DNA of 64,000 nucleotides from Leuconostoc gasicomitatum LMG 18811 (GCF_000196855.1 NC_014319.1:1364001-1428000), one strand, 5' to 3'. Counted from the stretch's first letter, positions 39,992 through 49,846 are shown. A program made the numbers and translations. The notes: generated from the sequence alone by a model not told the origin.

Positions 39992-40039
39992 TAGCAGTAC
40001 TCCTCCAACATGTTTCTCCTATAATTTAAAGCTATCGGC

Positions 40040-40324
40040 GTAAAAAAAAGCGCCCCTAGAACTTAATCTAGGGGCGCTTTTGCGCGGTACCAACCCAATT
40101 TTAGACGTAAATATACGCACTCCTTAAAACAATTAGGTTAACGACCAATTACTCCGATGGTAATTTCAGCTTTTAGCTTATTCATACCAAACCTCAACGG
40201 TAGTCTTTGCTAGTTCCCTCCATCATTCTCACCATACATGATGTCTCTTATTCAAGGGTAATCTCACAAAATGTCCGTCTCAACGCCTGTATCTAATAAT
40301 ACTATGTTTTATCTCTTTGTGCAA
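40040..40324 (-). promoter_or_regulatory. T-box riboswitch leader of the permease gene
   Basis: Minus strand: promoter TTGCAC (40324-40319), 17-nt spacer, TATTAT (40301-40296). A long Stem I has a K-turn-like TTGAGA and helix ACGG/CCGT. The T-box core GGGTTGGTACCGCG (about 40097-40083) follows, then a 14-bp terminator AAAGCGCCCCTAGA / TCTAGGGGCGCTTT with a T8 tail. By analogy with glyQS, the triplet followed by a single A before the lower helix is ACU (40204-40202), i.e. threonine. Tyr (UAC) is the main alternative. Confidence 0.82.
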
Positions 40325-40340
40325 ATTTTTGAGAACAAAA

Positions 40341-40370
40341 AAAAGCAAGTAACCGAAGTTACTTGCTTTT
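40341..40370 (-). terminator. Terminator of tRNA-Lys
   Basis: AAAAGCAAGTAAC, loop, GTTACTTGCTTTT: a perfect 13-bp stem with T-runs on both sides, 38 nt past the tRNA 3' end. Confidence 0.88.
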
Positions 40371-40407
40371 AATGGAATATCCCAAGGTCTCCTGATTGTT
40401 AAATCAG

Positions 40408-40481
40408 TGCTCCCTCTCGGACTCGAACCGAGGACCTTGGGATTAAAAATCCCCTACTCTAACCAACTGAGTTAAAGGAGC
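40408..40481 (-). tRNA. tRNA-Lys (anticodon UUU)
   Basis: The 74-nt cloverleaf on the minus strand has acceptor GCTCCTT/AGGGAGC plus discriminator A, D-arm with AGTTGGTTAGAG, anticodon stem GGGGA/TCCC with loop TTTTTAA (anticodon TTT) and T-arm with GGTTCGAGTCC. CCA is not encoded. A promoter TTGCTT-17-TAATAT lies upstream. An 11-nt segment of the 3' trailer is perfectly complementary to the tRNA anticodon 3' side. Confidence 0.96.
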
Positions 40482-40641
40482 AAACAATGCCGTAGCACAT
40501 TTATATATATTACAGACATTCTTCTAAAAAAGCAACCTTTTTTAGAAAGTTTATTAATTATATTTGTAATTTTTAAAACAAACGCTGATGTACCAGTGTT
40601 TAATTGCAAAAAAAAAACGCTTCCGCGAATTTTCAATACAA

Positions 40642-41223
40642 TCATTTTTCGATATCACCGTCGCTCAAATCATCTAAATCATTTGTGCCGGTAAGTTCTG
40701 TCAAATTTTCATCAATCGATTCATCATCGCCAACAGCAACATCTTCGTCATCGTCATCTTCGTCATCATCTGCAACTTCAGAATCATCAGCACCATTTTC
40801 ATCGTTACTAACTTCACCGAAATCTTCATCTTCTGGATCATCATCATTGTAATCAATGACGTCATCATCTGTAGATGCATCCGCAAAAACGTTGACTTTC
40901 TTTGTAACTTTTTTACGCTTTGGTGTATCATCATCATCATCAATTTCATGAATTGATTCATCAATAGCATCAACGGGATACCAAGCTCGTAAGCCCCATT
41001 CATTGTTTCCAAGGGAAATAAATGAACCATCAGTATTTAAATCTGTATAAAATTGTGAGAGACGTGACTGGAACGTCTCGGCATCAACTGCCAAAAAATC
41101 CTGAATTTCTTGTACTAGTGAACTAAACGGCATAACGTTTTTATGTTCCGCCAAAATTTCAGAAGCAATTTCAACCAACGCTAATTCTTCTTTTGGGTGA
41201 CTGCTTAATTGTGTGAGTGCCAT
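40642..41223 (-). CDS. rpoE: RNA polymerase delta subunit
   Basis: 193 residues. An N-terminal HARE-HTH domain (about 14-95; LALVEIASEILAEHKNVMPFSSLVQEIQDFL, FYTDLNTDGSFISLGNNEWGLRAWYPVD) is followed by a highly acidic disordered tail of about 95 residues rich in Asp/Glu. Delta increases RNA polymerase recycling and promoter specificity in Firmicutes. The start has AAAGGA upstream. The serine-rich frame on the opposite strand is an artefact of the acidic codons. Confidence 0.93.
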   Translation of the reverse strand: MALTQLSSHPKEELALVEIASEILAEHKNVMPFSSLVQEIQDFLAVDAETFQSRLSQFYTDLNTDGSFISLGNNEWGLRAWYPVDAIDESIHEIDDDDDTPKRKKVTKKVNVFADASTDDDVIDYNDDDPEDEDFGEVSNDENGADDSEVADDDEDDDDEDVAVGDDESIDENLTELTGTNDLDDLSDGDIEK

Positions 41224-41248
41224 AGTGCACGTCCTTTCGAGTTTCTAA

Positions 41249-41689
41249 CTAATTAAGTTTACTAGATTTTTGCGTAAATTGCAACAAAATATCGTATTGC
41301 CCTATAATTGCATCGTTTGCGTAAAGATCATAGCTAATATTTGCCAAACCTGATAGCTGTATCACATCCAGTTGACTTGATAAGGCTGTTGTATATGTTT
41401 CTAACTGCATCTGTCCTGCTGGTGTCTGATAGTGCGCCGGTAATCGTTGTCCCTTTGAGAAAGAAAGCTTTGTCAACACATCACCACTCCGATTTAATCG
41501 CGCACGCTCACCTGCTATTTTAAATAACACTTTTGTTTGATTTTGACCGGCAATGACTTCCACATAACGCAAAAAAAATTCCCCATTTTTTATTAATACT
41601 TCCCCTGTTGTGTCAAATTCAAAAACTTCAGACTCGCCCGCTTGATTGATTGTTGTTTTTAAATAAATATTGACGTTATCATTTGCCAT
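41249..41689 (-). CDS. DUF1934 (YwiB-like) beta-barrel protein
   Basis: About 146 residues from MANDNVNIYLKTTI. It matches DUF1934 (lipocalin-like calycin fold): GEVLIKNGEFFLRYVE, TKVLFKIAGERARLNRSGDVLTKLSFSKGQ, and the C-terminal ISYDLYANDAIIGQYDILLQF. Function is unknown; the family often neighbours rpoE or argS in Firmicutes, as here. An upstream ATG four codons earlier is possible; the chosen one has a weak GAGA. Confidence 0.8.
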   Translation of the reverse strand: MANDNVNIYLKTTINQAGESEVFEFDTTGEVLIKNGEFFLRYVEVIAGQNQTKVLFKIAGERARLNRSGDVLTKLSFSKGQRLPAHYQTPAGQMQLETYTTALSSQLDVIQLSGLANISYDLYANDAIIGQYDILLQFTQKSSKLN

Positions 41690-41841
41690 TCTATTTCTCA
41701 TTTCAACTGTTTTAAAGTAAAATTCATTGTTAATGTGCCAAGTAAATACACTATTTCACTCTTCTGACGCATTAATACAACTTTTGTTATTATTTTCTTT
41801 AGAAATCAATTATAATATAAGAAAGACAAAAAGGGCAGAAT

Positions 41842-43197
41842 ATGTTAAAAGATAAATTATTGAACGAAAAAGTACTCCGTGATCCTATTCACAACTTTAT
41901 TCATATTCAAGATCGAGTCATTCTTGATTTAATCAACACAAGTGAATTTCAACGCTTACGACGTATTCAACAGCTAGGTATCACAAGTGCTGTTTTTCAT
42001 GGTGCTGAGCATTCACGATTTGGTCATTCTGTTGGTGCCTACGAGATTGCTAGACGTATCACGGAACACTTTGAACAATACTATCTGTCTCAAACACCTG
42101 ATGATGGCTTATGGCAAAAAGACGAACGGTTAGTAACCTTAGCAGCAGCTTTACTGCATGACATCGGTCATGGTGCATTTTCACACACTTTTGAACACCT
42201 ATTTGGTACAGATCATGAGGCAATTACACGCGAAATCATCACAGGCGATACAGAAATACATACAGTATTGGCCAGTGTTGCGCCAGACTTTCCCAATAAA
42301 GTTGCCAGTGTCATTGCTAAAACCTATGATAATCCACAAGTTGTGCAATTAATTTCTAGCCAACTAGATGTCGATCGTATGGACTATTTATTGCGTGATG
42401 CGTATTTTACTGGTACGAAATATGGTGAGTTTGATATCGATCGTATTTTAAGAACAATGAAACCGACTAAAAATGGCATTGCTTTTGACATTGCGGGTAT
42501 GCACGCTGTTGAGGATTATGTTGTTAGCCGTTATCAAATGTACCTGCAAGTATACTTTCATCCCGTATCACGTGGCATGGAAGTGCTGCTTGAGCATTTA
42601 TTGCAGCGCGCACGTGAATTATATCGTGCCAGTGGAACACATGAAAAAGACTTTGTTGGCCCACTACTGACACCATTATTTAATGATACGCCTCTAAATA
42701 TTGAAGACTATTTACAAATTGATGACCATGTTTTTATGACTTATATTGCTATGTGGCGCCATCACCCAGATCCAATTTTATCTGACTTATCACAACGTTT
42801 CCTAGATCGACGGCCATTAAAATCTATTATTATTAATGATGAAACAGCCCCGCTGCTAGAAGATCTAGACCAGCTAGTTGGCATTGCCGGCTATAATGCT
42901 AATTACTACACAGCACGTAATGATGCCTTTGATCTACCTTATGATGATTACAAGCCCAACGTCGCCAAACCACGAACGCAAATCGACTTTGTATTAGATG
43001 ATGGCTCACATAGAGAGTTATCAGAGTTATCGCCACTTGTTGCTGCCATTAAAGGAAAAGTGTCATTTGATAAACGATTCTATTTTCCAAAAGAGATGTT
43101 AAATATTGAACCTGACGAATTATTTGCGGATACTTTTAAAACATTTCGTAGCTATATTCACAATAATTCACTCACGACGCCAAATCCCGAGAGTTAA
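41842..43197 (+). CDS. HD-domain phosphohydrolase (YwfO/SAMHD1-like)
   Basis: 451 residues. It begins RDPIHNFIHIQDRVILDLINTSEFQRLRRIQQLG, followed by the HD metal-site residues H in GAEHSRFGHSVG, HD in ALLHDIGHGAFSHTFEH and D in SSQLDVDRMDYLLRDAYFTG. This is the dNTP triphosphohydrolase-like group (YwfO), which may hydrolyse dNTPs. It is divergent from the DUF1934-rpoE pair. AAGGG precedes the start. Confidence 0.88.
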   Translation: MLKDKLLNEKVLRDPIHNFIHIQDRVILDLINTSEFQRLRRIQQLGITSAVFHGAEHSRFGHSVGAYEIARRITEHFEQYYLSQTPDDGLWQKDERLVTLAAALLHDIGHGAFSHTFEHLFGTDHEAITREIITGDTEIHTVLASVAPDFPNKVASVIAKTYDNPQVVQLISSQLDVDRMDYLLRDAYFTGTKYGEFDIDRILRTMKPTKNGIAFDIAGMHAVEDYVVSRYQMYLQVYFHPVSRGMEVLLEHLLQRARELYRASGTHEKDFVGPLLTPLFNDTPLNIEDYLQIDDHVFMTYIAMWRHHPDPILSDLSQRFLDRRPLKSIIINDETAPLLEDLDQLVGIAGYNANYYTARNDAFDLPYDDYKPNVAKPRTQIDFVLDDGSHRELSELSPLVAAIKGKVSFDKRFYFPKEMLNIEPDELFADTFKTFRSYIHNNSLTTPNPES

Positions 43198-43216
43198 AAA
43201 ATAACAGGTTAACTGA

Positions 43217-43263
43217 AATTGCCCAGCATTCACTAGGAGGTCGAGTGAATGCCGGACAATTTT
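43217..43263. terminator. Bidirectional terminator between HD gene and pepX
   Basis: Outer AAATTG/CAATTT and inner GCATTCACT/AGTGAATGC stems around a 9-nt loop, with a T-run on the plus side, lie between convergent genes. Confidence 0.85.
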
Positions 43264-45624
43264 TTATTGGGGTAACGTTAACTGACTATTTTCATAATCA
43301 ATTGTGTAAGTAATATCCTGATTACCTCGTATCGTCATTTCAAAATCGGTGGCATAAATAATTAATCCTAATCGATGTCCCGCACGCAATGTGTACAATG
43401 TTGGTTGCAATTTAAGGGTTATTGAGACATATTCATTGGCGACTAATGCATCGTTTTGCCAAGAACTTGTGCGATTTTGCAAATTAATATGCCCAATAGT
43501 AATCATTTTGTGATTCGCATTTTGTAACTCAAATTCTTGTAACGCGACTTTGGCAAAATTAACGCCACGATCAACCATGACATTTTGATTAGTCGGGTGA
43601 GGCTTTATATAATCGTCCTCACCATAATCAATTAACATCGCACTGACCATCCCAATATTTTGCGATGATTTAACGCGCAAATGTAGAATACTTTCACCAT
43701 TAATGACTTGCGTTTTTGCGATAAGATCACTTCTAAAATGTTGTTGTGTGTGTGCTAATTCTGGTACTTTTTGCAAAGTTTGATCACGCCAATGATTGAA
43801 ATTCGTTGTATATTTTTTAAATAATACCTCAGGCAAATAATCCGTAAAGCTCCCTTCACCACCTGCAGGCGCTATGGTTAGTTGATTTGCTGCTAAATAA
43901 TATGTCTTCTCATTTGCTGATATGCCCCAACCATTTAATTTATGCCAAGTTTGCGCTTGTGTGTTATCTTGCCAAGTCACTGTTGGTAAAATTGCTGTGG
44001 CGTTAATATCAAGATCTAATAACTTATCAGAAAACCACAAGTTGATTTGATCAGCAAAATCAAGCGACCGATTATTGTTAATGTTAATATGTTGTCCTTG
44101 ATGCAAAATTAATTTATGTTGATGACCTTGTCCCTGCAGTGTTTGCCACAAACGATAAATTTGACGTGGCTTCACATTCCAATCGTTTAAGCCATGAACA
44201 GAAATGATATCTACCTTAATGTTTTTGGCCTGATTCAGATAATTTCGTGCATCCCAATAACCATCATAATTGCCATTTTGACGATCTTGAAACTGTTTCG
44301 TGTTATTCTGATAGGCATGCCAAGATTCTTGTGTGCGTGACCAATCAGCAGAATCCTGCATGCGACTATAAACTAATTCAGCTAACACATCCATGTCTTC
44401 ACCTGGAAAACCACCAGGTGCAATCACTAAACCATTATCTCGATAATATTGATACCAATCAGAAATTGCCGCCTCAGAAATAATCGTTTTCAAGCCCTCA
44501 ACACCCGTTGTGGCTACTGCGGTAGCTAACGTGCCTAAATAAGAACGACCAGTCATGGCAATTTTATGATTGGCCCAGTCGGCACTAATTGCAATCTGGC
44601 TTGTCCTGTCCGTGAAAGCTACACGATTGCCCGCTAGCCACTCAACGACGTTCTTCATCGACTCAACCTGTTCTGGTGAACCAGTGTCTTGCATGCCGTC
44701 AGAATGCCTCGTACCAATACCAGCAGCGTAGGCTACCGCAAAACCGCGTGATAGAAAATAATTGTTTAAGTCCCAAGCGCGACCTGCAAGATCTGTAAAG
44801 GTTTTTGTTGCAGTTGTTGTTACACCCGCAATTGCTCGTGGTAAAATTGTCTGGCTGTCTTTCAAGTCATGATGAGAAGTTGGCATGTCAGACACTTGCG
44901 TTGGTGTTTTATATGTCAACGGTTGATTAACGTCATGAATTTTCGCATCGTTTTCTTTCACCATCATTCCCTGATAATACGGTGATGCTGTAAATAAAAC
45001 CGGTAATTTTTCAAGAGATCTTGGTCGTTGAATATCAACTTGCACAAGATCTAGTTGACCATCATTATCCGAATCGACTGATGTTTCTACCCAGACGGTT
45101 TCTTGAATTAAATCTGTCGTATCGTAAGTCACTAAGGACTTACCATTAAATAAGATACGCTGATTGGTGGCTTTAAAATAACCATGGCTTGCTAACTCGT
45201 CAACAAACATTAAGCCATTTTTCGTATGTGTGTTTAAAAGGACATACCACGCGTGATAAATATCTGATACGTCAGTTGTGGCAAGCCCAGTATTTTTAAA
45301 GACCTGTCGCCCATCAAAATTGGTCGCCTGCAATTCGTCGTCAAAGCCTAATAACTGTGCAGCAATTGTATAAAAAATAGGTATCGTCAACGGTTGTTGG
45401 CTTCTCAAAAAATCTAATATTGTTAACTCTAATGTGGCCAAATGATCGGTTAGCCAGTTATCTTCTATGGCATGACTATGGTACTCAGGCAAAGCCTGAC
45501 GTATTAAATGATTCAAAATATCTGCCTTTTCCCATGTCTCATCATAAAAGCCAATTGTTGATAATTCAGATATTTCAGTTGCTTTATCCACTATTTTTTT
45601 GCCGAATTGTTGTATATTTGTCAT
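43264..45624 (-). CDS. pepX: Xaa-Pro dipeptidyl-peptidase PepX
   Basis: 786 residues from MTNIQQFGKKIVDK (AAAGG 9 nt upstream), the usual PepX length in lactic acid bacteria. An N-terminal helical domain precedes the alpha/beta-hydrolase core with nucleophile Ser in MTGRSYLGTLATAVATTG, the WYQYYRDNGLVIAPGGFPGEDMD segment, SVHGLNDWNVKPRQ (acid Asp) and HQGQH (catalytic His). A C-terminal jelly-roll domain follows. It releases X-Pro dipeptides from peptide N-termini, feeding PepQ. Confidence 0.94.
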   Translation of the reverse strand: MTNIQQFGKKIVDKATEISELSTIGFYDETWEKADILNHLIRQALPEYHSHAIEDNWLTDHLATLELTILDFLRSQQPLTIPIFYTIAAQLLGFDDELQATNFDGRQVFKNTGLATTDVSDIYHAWYVLLNTHTKNGLMFVDELASHGYFKATNQRILFNGKSLVTYDTTDLIQETVWVETSVDSDNDGQLDLVQVDIQRPRSLEKLPVLFTASPYYQGMMVKENDAKIHDVNQPLTYKTPTQVSDMPTSHHDLKDSQTILPRAIAGVTTTATKTFTDLAGRAWDLNNYFLSRGFAVAYAAGIGTRHSDGMQDTGSPEQVESMKNVVEWLAGNRVAFTDRTSQIAISADWANHKIAMTGRSYLGTLATAVATTGVEGLKTIISEAAISDWYQYYRDNGLVIAPGGFPGEDMDVLAELVYSRMQDSADWSRTQESWHAYQNNTKQFQDRQNGNYDGYWDARNYLNQAKNIKVDIISVHGLNDWNVKPRQIYRLWQTLQGQGHQHKLILHQGQHININNNRSLDFADQINLWFSDKLLDLDINATAILPTVTWQDNTQAQTWHKLNGWGISANEKTYYLAANQLTIAPAGGEGSFTDYLPEVLFKKYTTNFNHWRDQTLQKVPELAHTQQHFRSDLIAKTQVINGESILHLRVKSSQNIGMVSAMLIDYGEDDYIKPHPTNQNVMVDRGVNFAKVALQEFELQNANHKMITIGHINLQNRTSSWQNDALVANEYVSITLKLQPTLYTLRAGHRLGLIIYATDFEMTIRGNQDITYTIDYENSQLTLPQ

Positions 45625-45677
45625 TTTAACATGCCTTTCAATAATTATTCTCATTATACACCCATTAAGACGGCATC

Positions 45678-45708
45678 AAAAAATCCACAAATCATTTTGA
45701 TTTGCGGA
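45678..45708 (-). terminator. Terminator of the MFS gene
   Basis: The minus strand reads TCCGCAAATCA, loop, TGATTTGTGGA, then TTTTTTG, 13 nt after the MFS stop. Confidence 0.88.
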
Positions 45709-45720
45709 CAACAAGATTCA

Positions 45721-47001
45721 TTAATTTGTCTCTTGATACTGACTATTGGCCCCCAGTTTTTTAAAGTCTGGGATTGTTAGCATGAATGCCAAACTAATCA
45801 AGTACATAATTGTCAAACTCAACATAACTGCGGCGACATCATAATTATCCATGATCCAACCTATAACAACTGACGAGAAAGCGCCTAAAGCACGGCCCGA
45901 TCCCATGAGCGTGTTAGCCGCCGTTGCTCTGATTTCTGCTGGGTACAGACGACTAATAACGGCACCAAAACCACCGTACATGCCATTAGAGAAAAAACCA
46001 ACGATAGCGCCCAATATGGTTAGCGTCCACATATTATAAGCAAACGTAAACGTGTAAATCATGATAGCAGAACCAACCAGGAAAATAGCAAACGCCTGTC
46101 GTGGTCCAATTCTATCTAAAATATTCCCAAATGTCATCATTCCAACAGCCATTCCCAAAATAATTGGGATCATACCCAGATTCACATAACCTGCCGTCAC
46201 AGTTGCAGTTATTCCCAACTGCTTTCTCATGATTGTTGGTAACCAATTCATCAAGCCATAATACCCAGACGTTTGGATAGTTAACATAATAATCAACACA
46301 AGTGACGTGTAAGCACGTTTTGGTGTATTGGCGATAAACTTAAAGCTGAATTTTTTTCGACCTGATTTATAATCTGATTTAAGTTGTTCAAACGCTGGCG
46401 TTTCTTTTAAATGACGACGAACAATATAAACGACGATTAGTGGTAGGAACCCAATCATGAATAAACCACGCCAACCAAAGGCTGGCATAATGAGCGTTGC
46501 TAAAATTGCTGCCAAAATAGCCCCAACTTGACCCCCAATTGCTGTAATTGAGCTCATTCTGCCGACACGATTAGCACGAAAACTTTCAGCAATCAATGCC
46601 ATACTGACACCGTATTCACCACCAGTACCCATACCTAATAAGAAACGAGAGGCATAAATCGTGTGTGCATTATCTAAAAATGCTAGAATAACTGTCGCAA
46701 ATGTCACTAACATCACGGTATATGACAAGACGCGCACACGACCAATGCGATCAGCTAATATGCCAAACAGAACACTACCAAGTAATGCACCCCAGTTAGA
46801 CATGGCAGCGATAATACCACCCTGCGCGCCAGTAATGTGCAATTCAGCAATCATTGGTGCCAAGGCAAATGATAAAAATGTTGCGTCCATGTGATCTAAT
46901 GTGAATCCTAGTGTTGTAGAGCCAAGGACCACTTTTTGTTCGCTAGTCATCTTGCTTGACATTAAATTGTCTTCTTTGTTACTTGTCTGACTTTGTGTCA
47001 T
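45721..47001 (-). CDS. MFS transporter (AAHS/NiaP-like)
   Basis: 426 residues with twelve helices. MFS motifs include GFTLDHMDATFLSFALAP (an Asp pair in helix 1 as in aromatic-acid/H+ symporters), GILADRIGRVRVL in loop 2-3, RFLLGMGTGGEYGVSMALIAE in helices 4-5, and GNILDRIGPRQ in loop 8-9. Relatives carry aromatic acids, niacin, sialate or metabolites; substrate is undetermined. AAAGGG precedes the start. It is monocistronic, between pepX and pepN. Confidence 0.82.
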   Translation of the reverse strand: MTQSQTSNKEDNLMSSKMTSEQKVVLGSTTLGFTLDHMDATFLSFALAPMIAELHITGAQGGIIAAMSNWGALLGSVLFGILADRIGRVRVLSYTVMLVTFATVILAFLDNAHTIYASRFLLGMGTGGEYGVSMALIAESFRANRVGRMSSITAIGGQVGAILAAILATLIMPAFGWRGLFMIGFLPLIVVYIVRRHLKETPAFEQLKSDYKSGRKKFSFKFIANTPKRAYTSLVLIIMLTIQTSGYYGLMNWLPTIMRKQLGITATVTAGYVNLGMIPIILGMAVGMMTFGNILDRIGPRQAFAIFLVGSAIMIYTFTFAYNMWTLTILGAIVGFFSNGMYGGFGAVISRLYPAEIRATAANTLMGSGRALGAFSSVVIGWIMDNYDVAAVMLSLTIMYLISLAFMLTIPDFKKLGANSQYQETN

Positions 47002-47210
47002 TATAATTCCCTTTCAAAATGATTGCTCACTGGCAACCTTTATTTTGTCCGTTAAATATTAAACCATAAAAAATAGCAAGAAGCAATTAAACGTTTGACA
47101 TTTTTATTAAAATACAGACATCTGTTTCTTTTTTAATCAAACTAAAACAGCTAAGTACTTCATGATTTTATCATTATCTTGATTTTTTATTTTTTTCTAC
47201 AATAAAAAAA

Positions 47211-47228
47211 GAACCAAAATCATGGTTC
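47211..47228 (-). terminator. Terminator of pepN
   Basis: The minus strand reads GAACCA, 6-nt loop, TGGTTC, then TTTTTTT, 12 nt after the pepN stop. Confidence 0.85.
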
Positions 47229-47239
47229 CTACTTCGTGC

Positions 47240-49771
47240 TTATATATTATCAACTATTACTTGGTTCACTGCATTCCTTTCAGATTCGATTAGTGCCACA
47301 CGACCACTAATCACACGTATATCCATTTTAATTTCACGGGTTAAGCCAGGTTGATCAATTTTTGGTTCAAAAAACAACCTAAACTCTTCTAAACGTTCAG
47401 CTGTCTTTAAAATACTAGCTACCACAGTAATATAGGTTGTAAATTCCATATCACCACCAACTTTAGATTCTAACCAATCCCAATCTTGGCGTAACCAATC
47501 CCAAGCAGCTTGTTGACCATGTGGATTACGCAAAACACTCCCAAACCATCCCCGTAAATCTTGTGGTTTAATCACATCTGAATTTTTAAATGCCGTCACT
47601 AATTGACTCATAAGTTGTGGATCTGTCACACTCGTAATCGCCGCACGCAAATCTTTTTTGTAACTTGCATCAGAGGACTTGCGATAATTTAAGAACAACG
47701 TATCAAATAACGCCTGATTGCCGTAATTTTTAACTTCATTACGGATAATAAACAACCGTATTTCTGCTTTTAAATTCTGCAAGTCGCCCTCATGTGTTTT
47801 GAATAACTCATGTGCTTGTGTAGTTGCTTCTGTATTTTCAGCAAATAACGCCGCAGCAACAATATAAGGACGCGTTAATTCATCATCAAGTGACTCATTA
47901 TTTTTTGCATGCCAACCTAACCGTTCAAATTGCTGACGACTCAATTTATCATAAAACTGTTTCAAGTTTTTTTCTTCATCAGAATCAGGTGTCATAAACT
48001 GACGTAAGTCTTGTGCAACAGCATATAGCGCATCATTAACAATCTTGGATTCACTATTAGCAAAACGTAAGAGTAACGGTACAATTTCTGAAAATGCGAT
48101 TTGTCGTCCCTGAGCAAGTATATGCATATCTTGAATGATTTGACGTTGTGTAATCGCATCTAGTTGGTCAACATTAGTTAAAATATCTTGTAGGAGAGTG
48201 GCGTCATATTTGACAATAAAATGTGACTCATTTCTCATGTTGAGATAAAATGCTTCGCCCGCATCTCGTCTTAACGTCACATAATCACCTAGAACAACCT
48301 TTTGTTCAGCCATTATTTTTGGCGCTACTTCATAGTTACTGTTAATAGGAATTTGCCACAAACGATTGGCAGCTTGTCCTTCTCCGATAAAGAATTGTTG
48401 CTGTGTTAAAGTTAACTGACCATCAATCACTTCGGCAGAAATGACTGGATATCCTGGTTGTTCTAACCACGAATTCATGATAGCTGCAATATTTTGCCCG
48501 GAGGCCTCACCCAAGGCTTGCCACAAATCAGCACCAGTGGCGTTATTATATTTATGTGCAGCAAAATAATTCTTCAACCCTTCACGCAAAGCATCATCGC
48601 CAATTAACGCACGTACCATGACAAGCATACGTGCACCCTTTGCATAAACAATTGCGGCATCAAACAGTGAATCAATTTCAGCTGGATGATTTACTTGAAC
48701 ATGCACAGCTTGCACGCCATCGGTTGCATCACGATGCAATGCTGCTGGTACATCAGATATCTGGAATAATTCCCAAATATGCCAATCAGGTTCAAGCGCG
48801 TCAATCGCAACATATTCCATCATGTTAGCAAAACTTTCATTTAGCCACAAATCGTCCCACCATTTCATCGTCACCAAATCACCAAACCATTGGTGCGCGA
48901 GTTCATGAGCAATCACTGTTGCCACAACCTGTTTAGCTTCTAATGCCGTATTGTCTGGATCAAGTACCAAATACGCTTCACGGTAAGTGACCAAGCCCCA
49001 GTTTTCCATGGCGCCCGCTGAAAAGTCAGGTAATGCCAGTTGATTTGATTGTGATAATGGATAAGGTGTTTGATAAAAGTCTTCAAAAAATTCAATTGAA
49101 CGTTTAGCGATATCTAATGCAAAATCAAGTGTTTTAGGATCATGTGCCTTTGTCGCATAAACACCAACCTTAACCCCACTGTCCGTTTGCGTTTGCTTTT
49201 TTTGTAACTCACCGAATGCAAAGGCAACTAAATAAGTTGACATTTTGACCGTGGTATCAAAATAATGGATATCATTTTCAACGCGTAGTTCTGGCATATT
49301 AGCCAATATCGTTTCGTCTGCCTGTTCATCAAACTTAATGGCTAGATCAAATGTTGCTTTAGCCTCTGGCTCATCAATACAAGGAAAAGCTTGGCGTGCA
49401 AAATTAGTCTCAAACTGTGTCCCAATAATTTGCTTTTTTTCGCCGTCAATTTCGTAGTAAGAAGGATAAATACCCATCATCGTATCAGTTAACGGTGCGG
49501 TGTAGTCAATGGTTATCTGTATTTCCCCAGAGTTTGGTAATGTTATATTAAGTGCATCGCGTTCACTATCAAGCATAAAGGGTACTTGCTGACCATCAAC
49601 TTGTACAGTACTAACAGACAAATCTTTTTGATGTAGGGCAATTTTTGAAGTTTGCGCTATCCCTGAAATCGTTGTTTTCCCACTGATTTTTTTTGCCGAT
49701 CGATCGATATCCAAATATATATCATAGTGATTCGGTTGAAATGAATTATAAAATCGTGTTAATTTAGCCAT
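47240..49771 (-). CDS. pepN: Aminopeptidase N (lysyl aminopeptidase)
   Basis: 843 residues, M1 zinc aminopeptidase. The order is an N-terminal beta domain, the exopeptidase motif FSAGAMENWGLVTYRE, the zinc site TVIAHELAHQWFGDLVTMKWWDDLWLNESFAN, and a C-terminal ERAP-like helical domain. It removes N-terminal residues from short peptides after oligopeptide uptake. AAGGAG precedes the start. It lies downstream of the kgu-like operon but is separated from it by a terminator. Confidence 0.95.
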   Translation of the reverse strand: MAKLTRFYNSFQPNHYDIYLDIDRSAKKISGKTTISGIAQTSKIALHQKDLSVSTVQVDGQQVPFMLDSERDALNITLPNSGEIQITIDYTAPLTDTMMGIYPSYYEIDGEKKQIIGTQFETNFARQAFPCIDEPEAKATFDLAIKFDEQADETILANMPELRVENDIHYFDTTVKMSTYLVAFAFGELQKKQTQTDSGVKVGVYATKAHDPKTLDFALDIAKRSIEFFEDFYQTPYPLSQSNQLALPDFSAGAMENWGLVTYREAYLVLDPDNTALEAKQVVATVIAHELAHQWFGDLVTMKWWDDLWLNESFANMMEYVAIDALEPDWHIWELFQISDVPAALHRDATDGVQAVHVQVNHPAEIDSLFDAAIVYAKGARMLVMVRALIGDDALREGLKNYFAAHKYNNATGADLWQALGEASGQNIAAIMNSWLEQPGYPVISAEVIDGQLTLTQQQFFIGEGQAANRLWQIPINSNYEVAPKIMAEQKVVLGDYVTLRRDAGEAFYLNMRNESHFIVKYDATLLQDILTNVDQLDAITQRQIIQDMHILAQGRQIAFSEIVPLLLRFANSESKIVNDALYAVAQDLRQFMTPDSDEEKNLKQFYDKLSRQQFERLGWHAKNNESLDDELTRPYIVAAALFAENTEATTQAHELFKTHEGDLQNLKAEIRLFIIRNEVKNYGNQALFDTLFLNYRKSSDASYKKDLRAAITSVTDPQLMSQLVTAFKNSDVIKPQDLRGWFGSVLRNPHGQQAAWDWLRQDWDWLESKVGGDMEFTTYITVVASILKTAERLEEFRLFFEPKIDQPGLTREIKMDIRVISGRVALIESERNAVNQVIVDNI

Positions 49772-49816
49772 AATTTCTCCTTGGAATTGTTAGAATAATT
49801 CCATTATACACGTTTA

Positions 49817-49846
49817 AAATAAAAACGTCCCTCATCAAGAACGTTT
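49817..49846 (-). terminator. Terminator of the kgu-like operon
   Basis: The minus strand reads AAACGTTC, loop, GACGTTT, then TTATTTT, with one bulged T, 13 nt past the dehydrogenase stop. Confidence 0.7.

Noticed and set aside
40379-40443. Possible prophage attachment-site duplication at tRNA-Lys
   Set aside because: The repeat is inverted, only 11 nt, and no integrase or foreign DNA lies nearby.
40604-40852. Serine-rich frame on the plus strand
   Set aside because: It is the reverse strand of the acidic Asp/Glu tail of rpoE; repeated GAT/GAA codons read as Ser on the other strand. No start signal.
45721-47001. Assignment of the MFS transporter to the sugar-acid pathway
   Set aside because: It is about 3 kb from the kgu-like operon with pepN between, has its own terminator and fits the aromatic-acid/niacin group rather than KguT.
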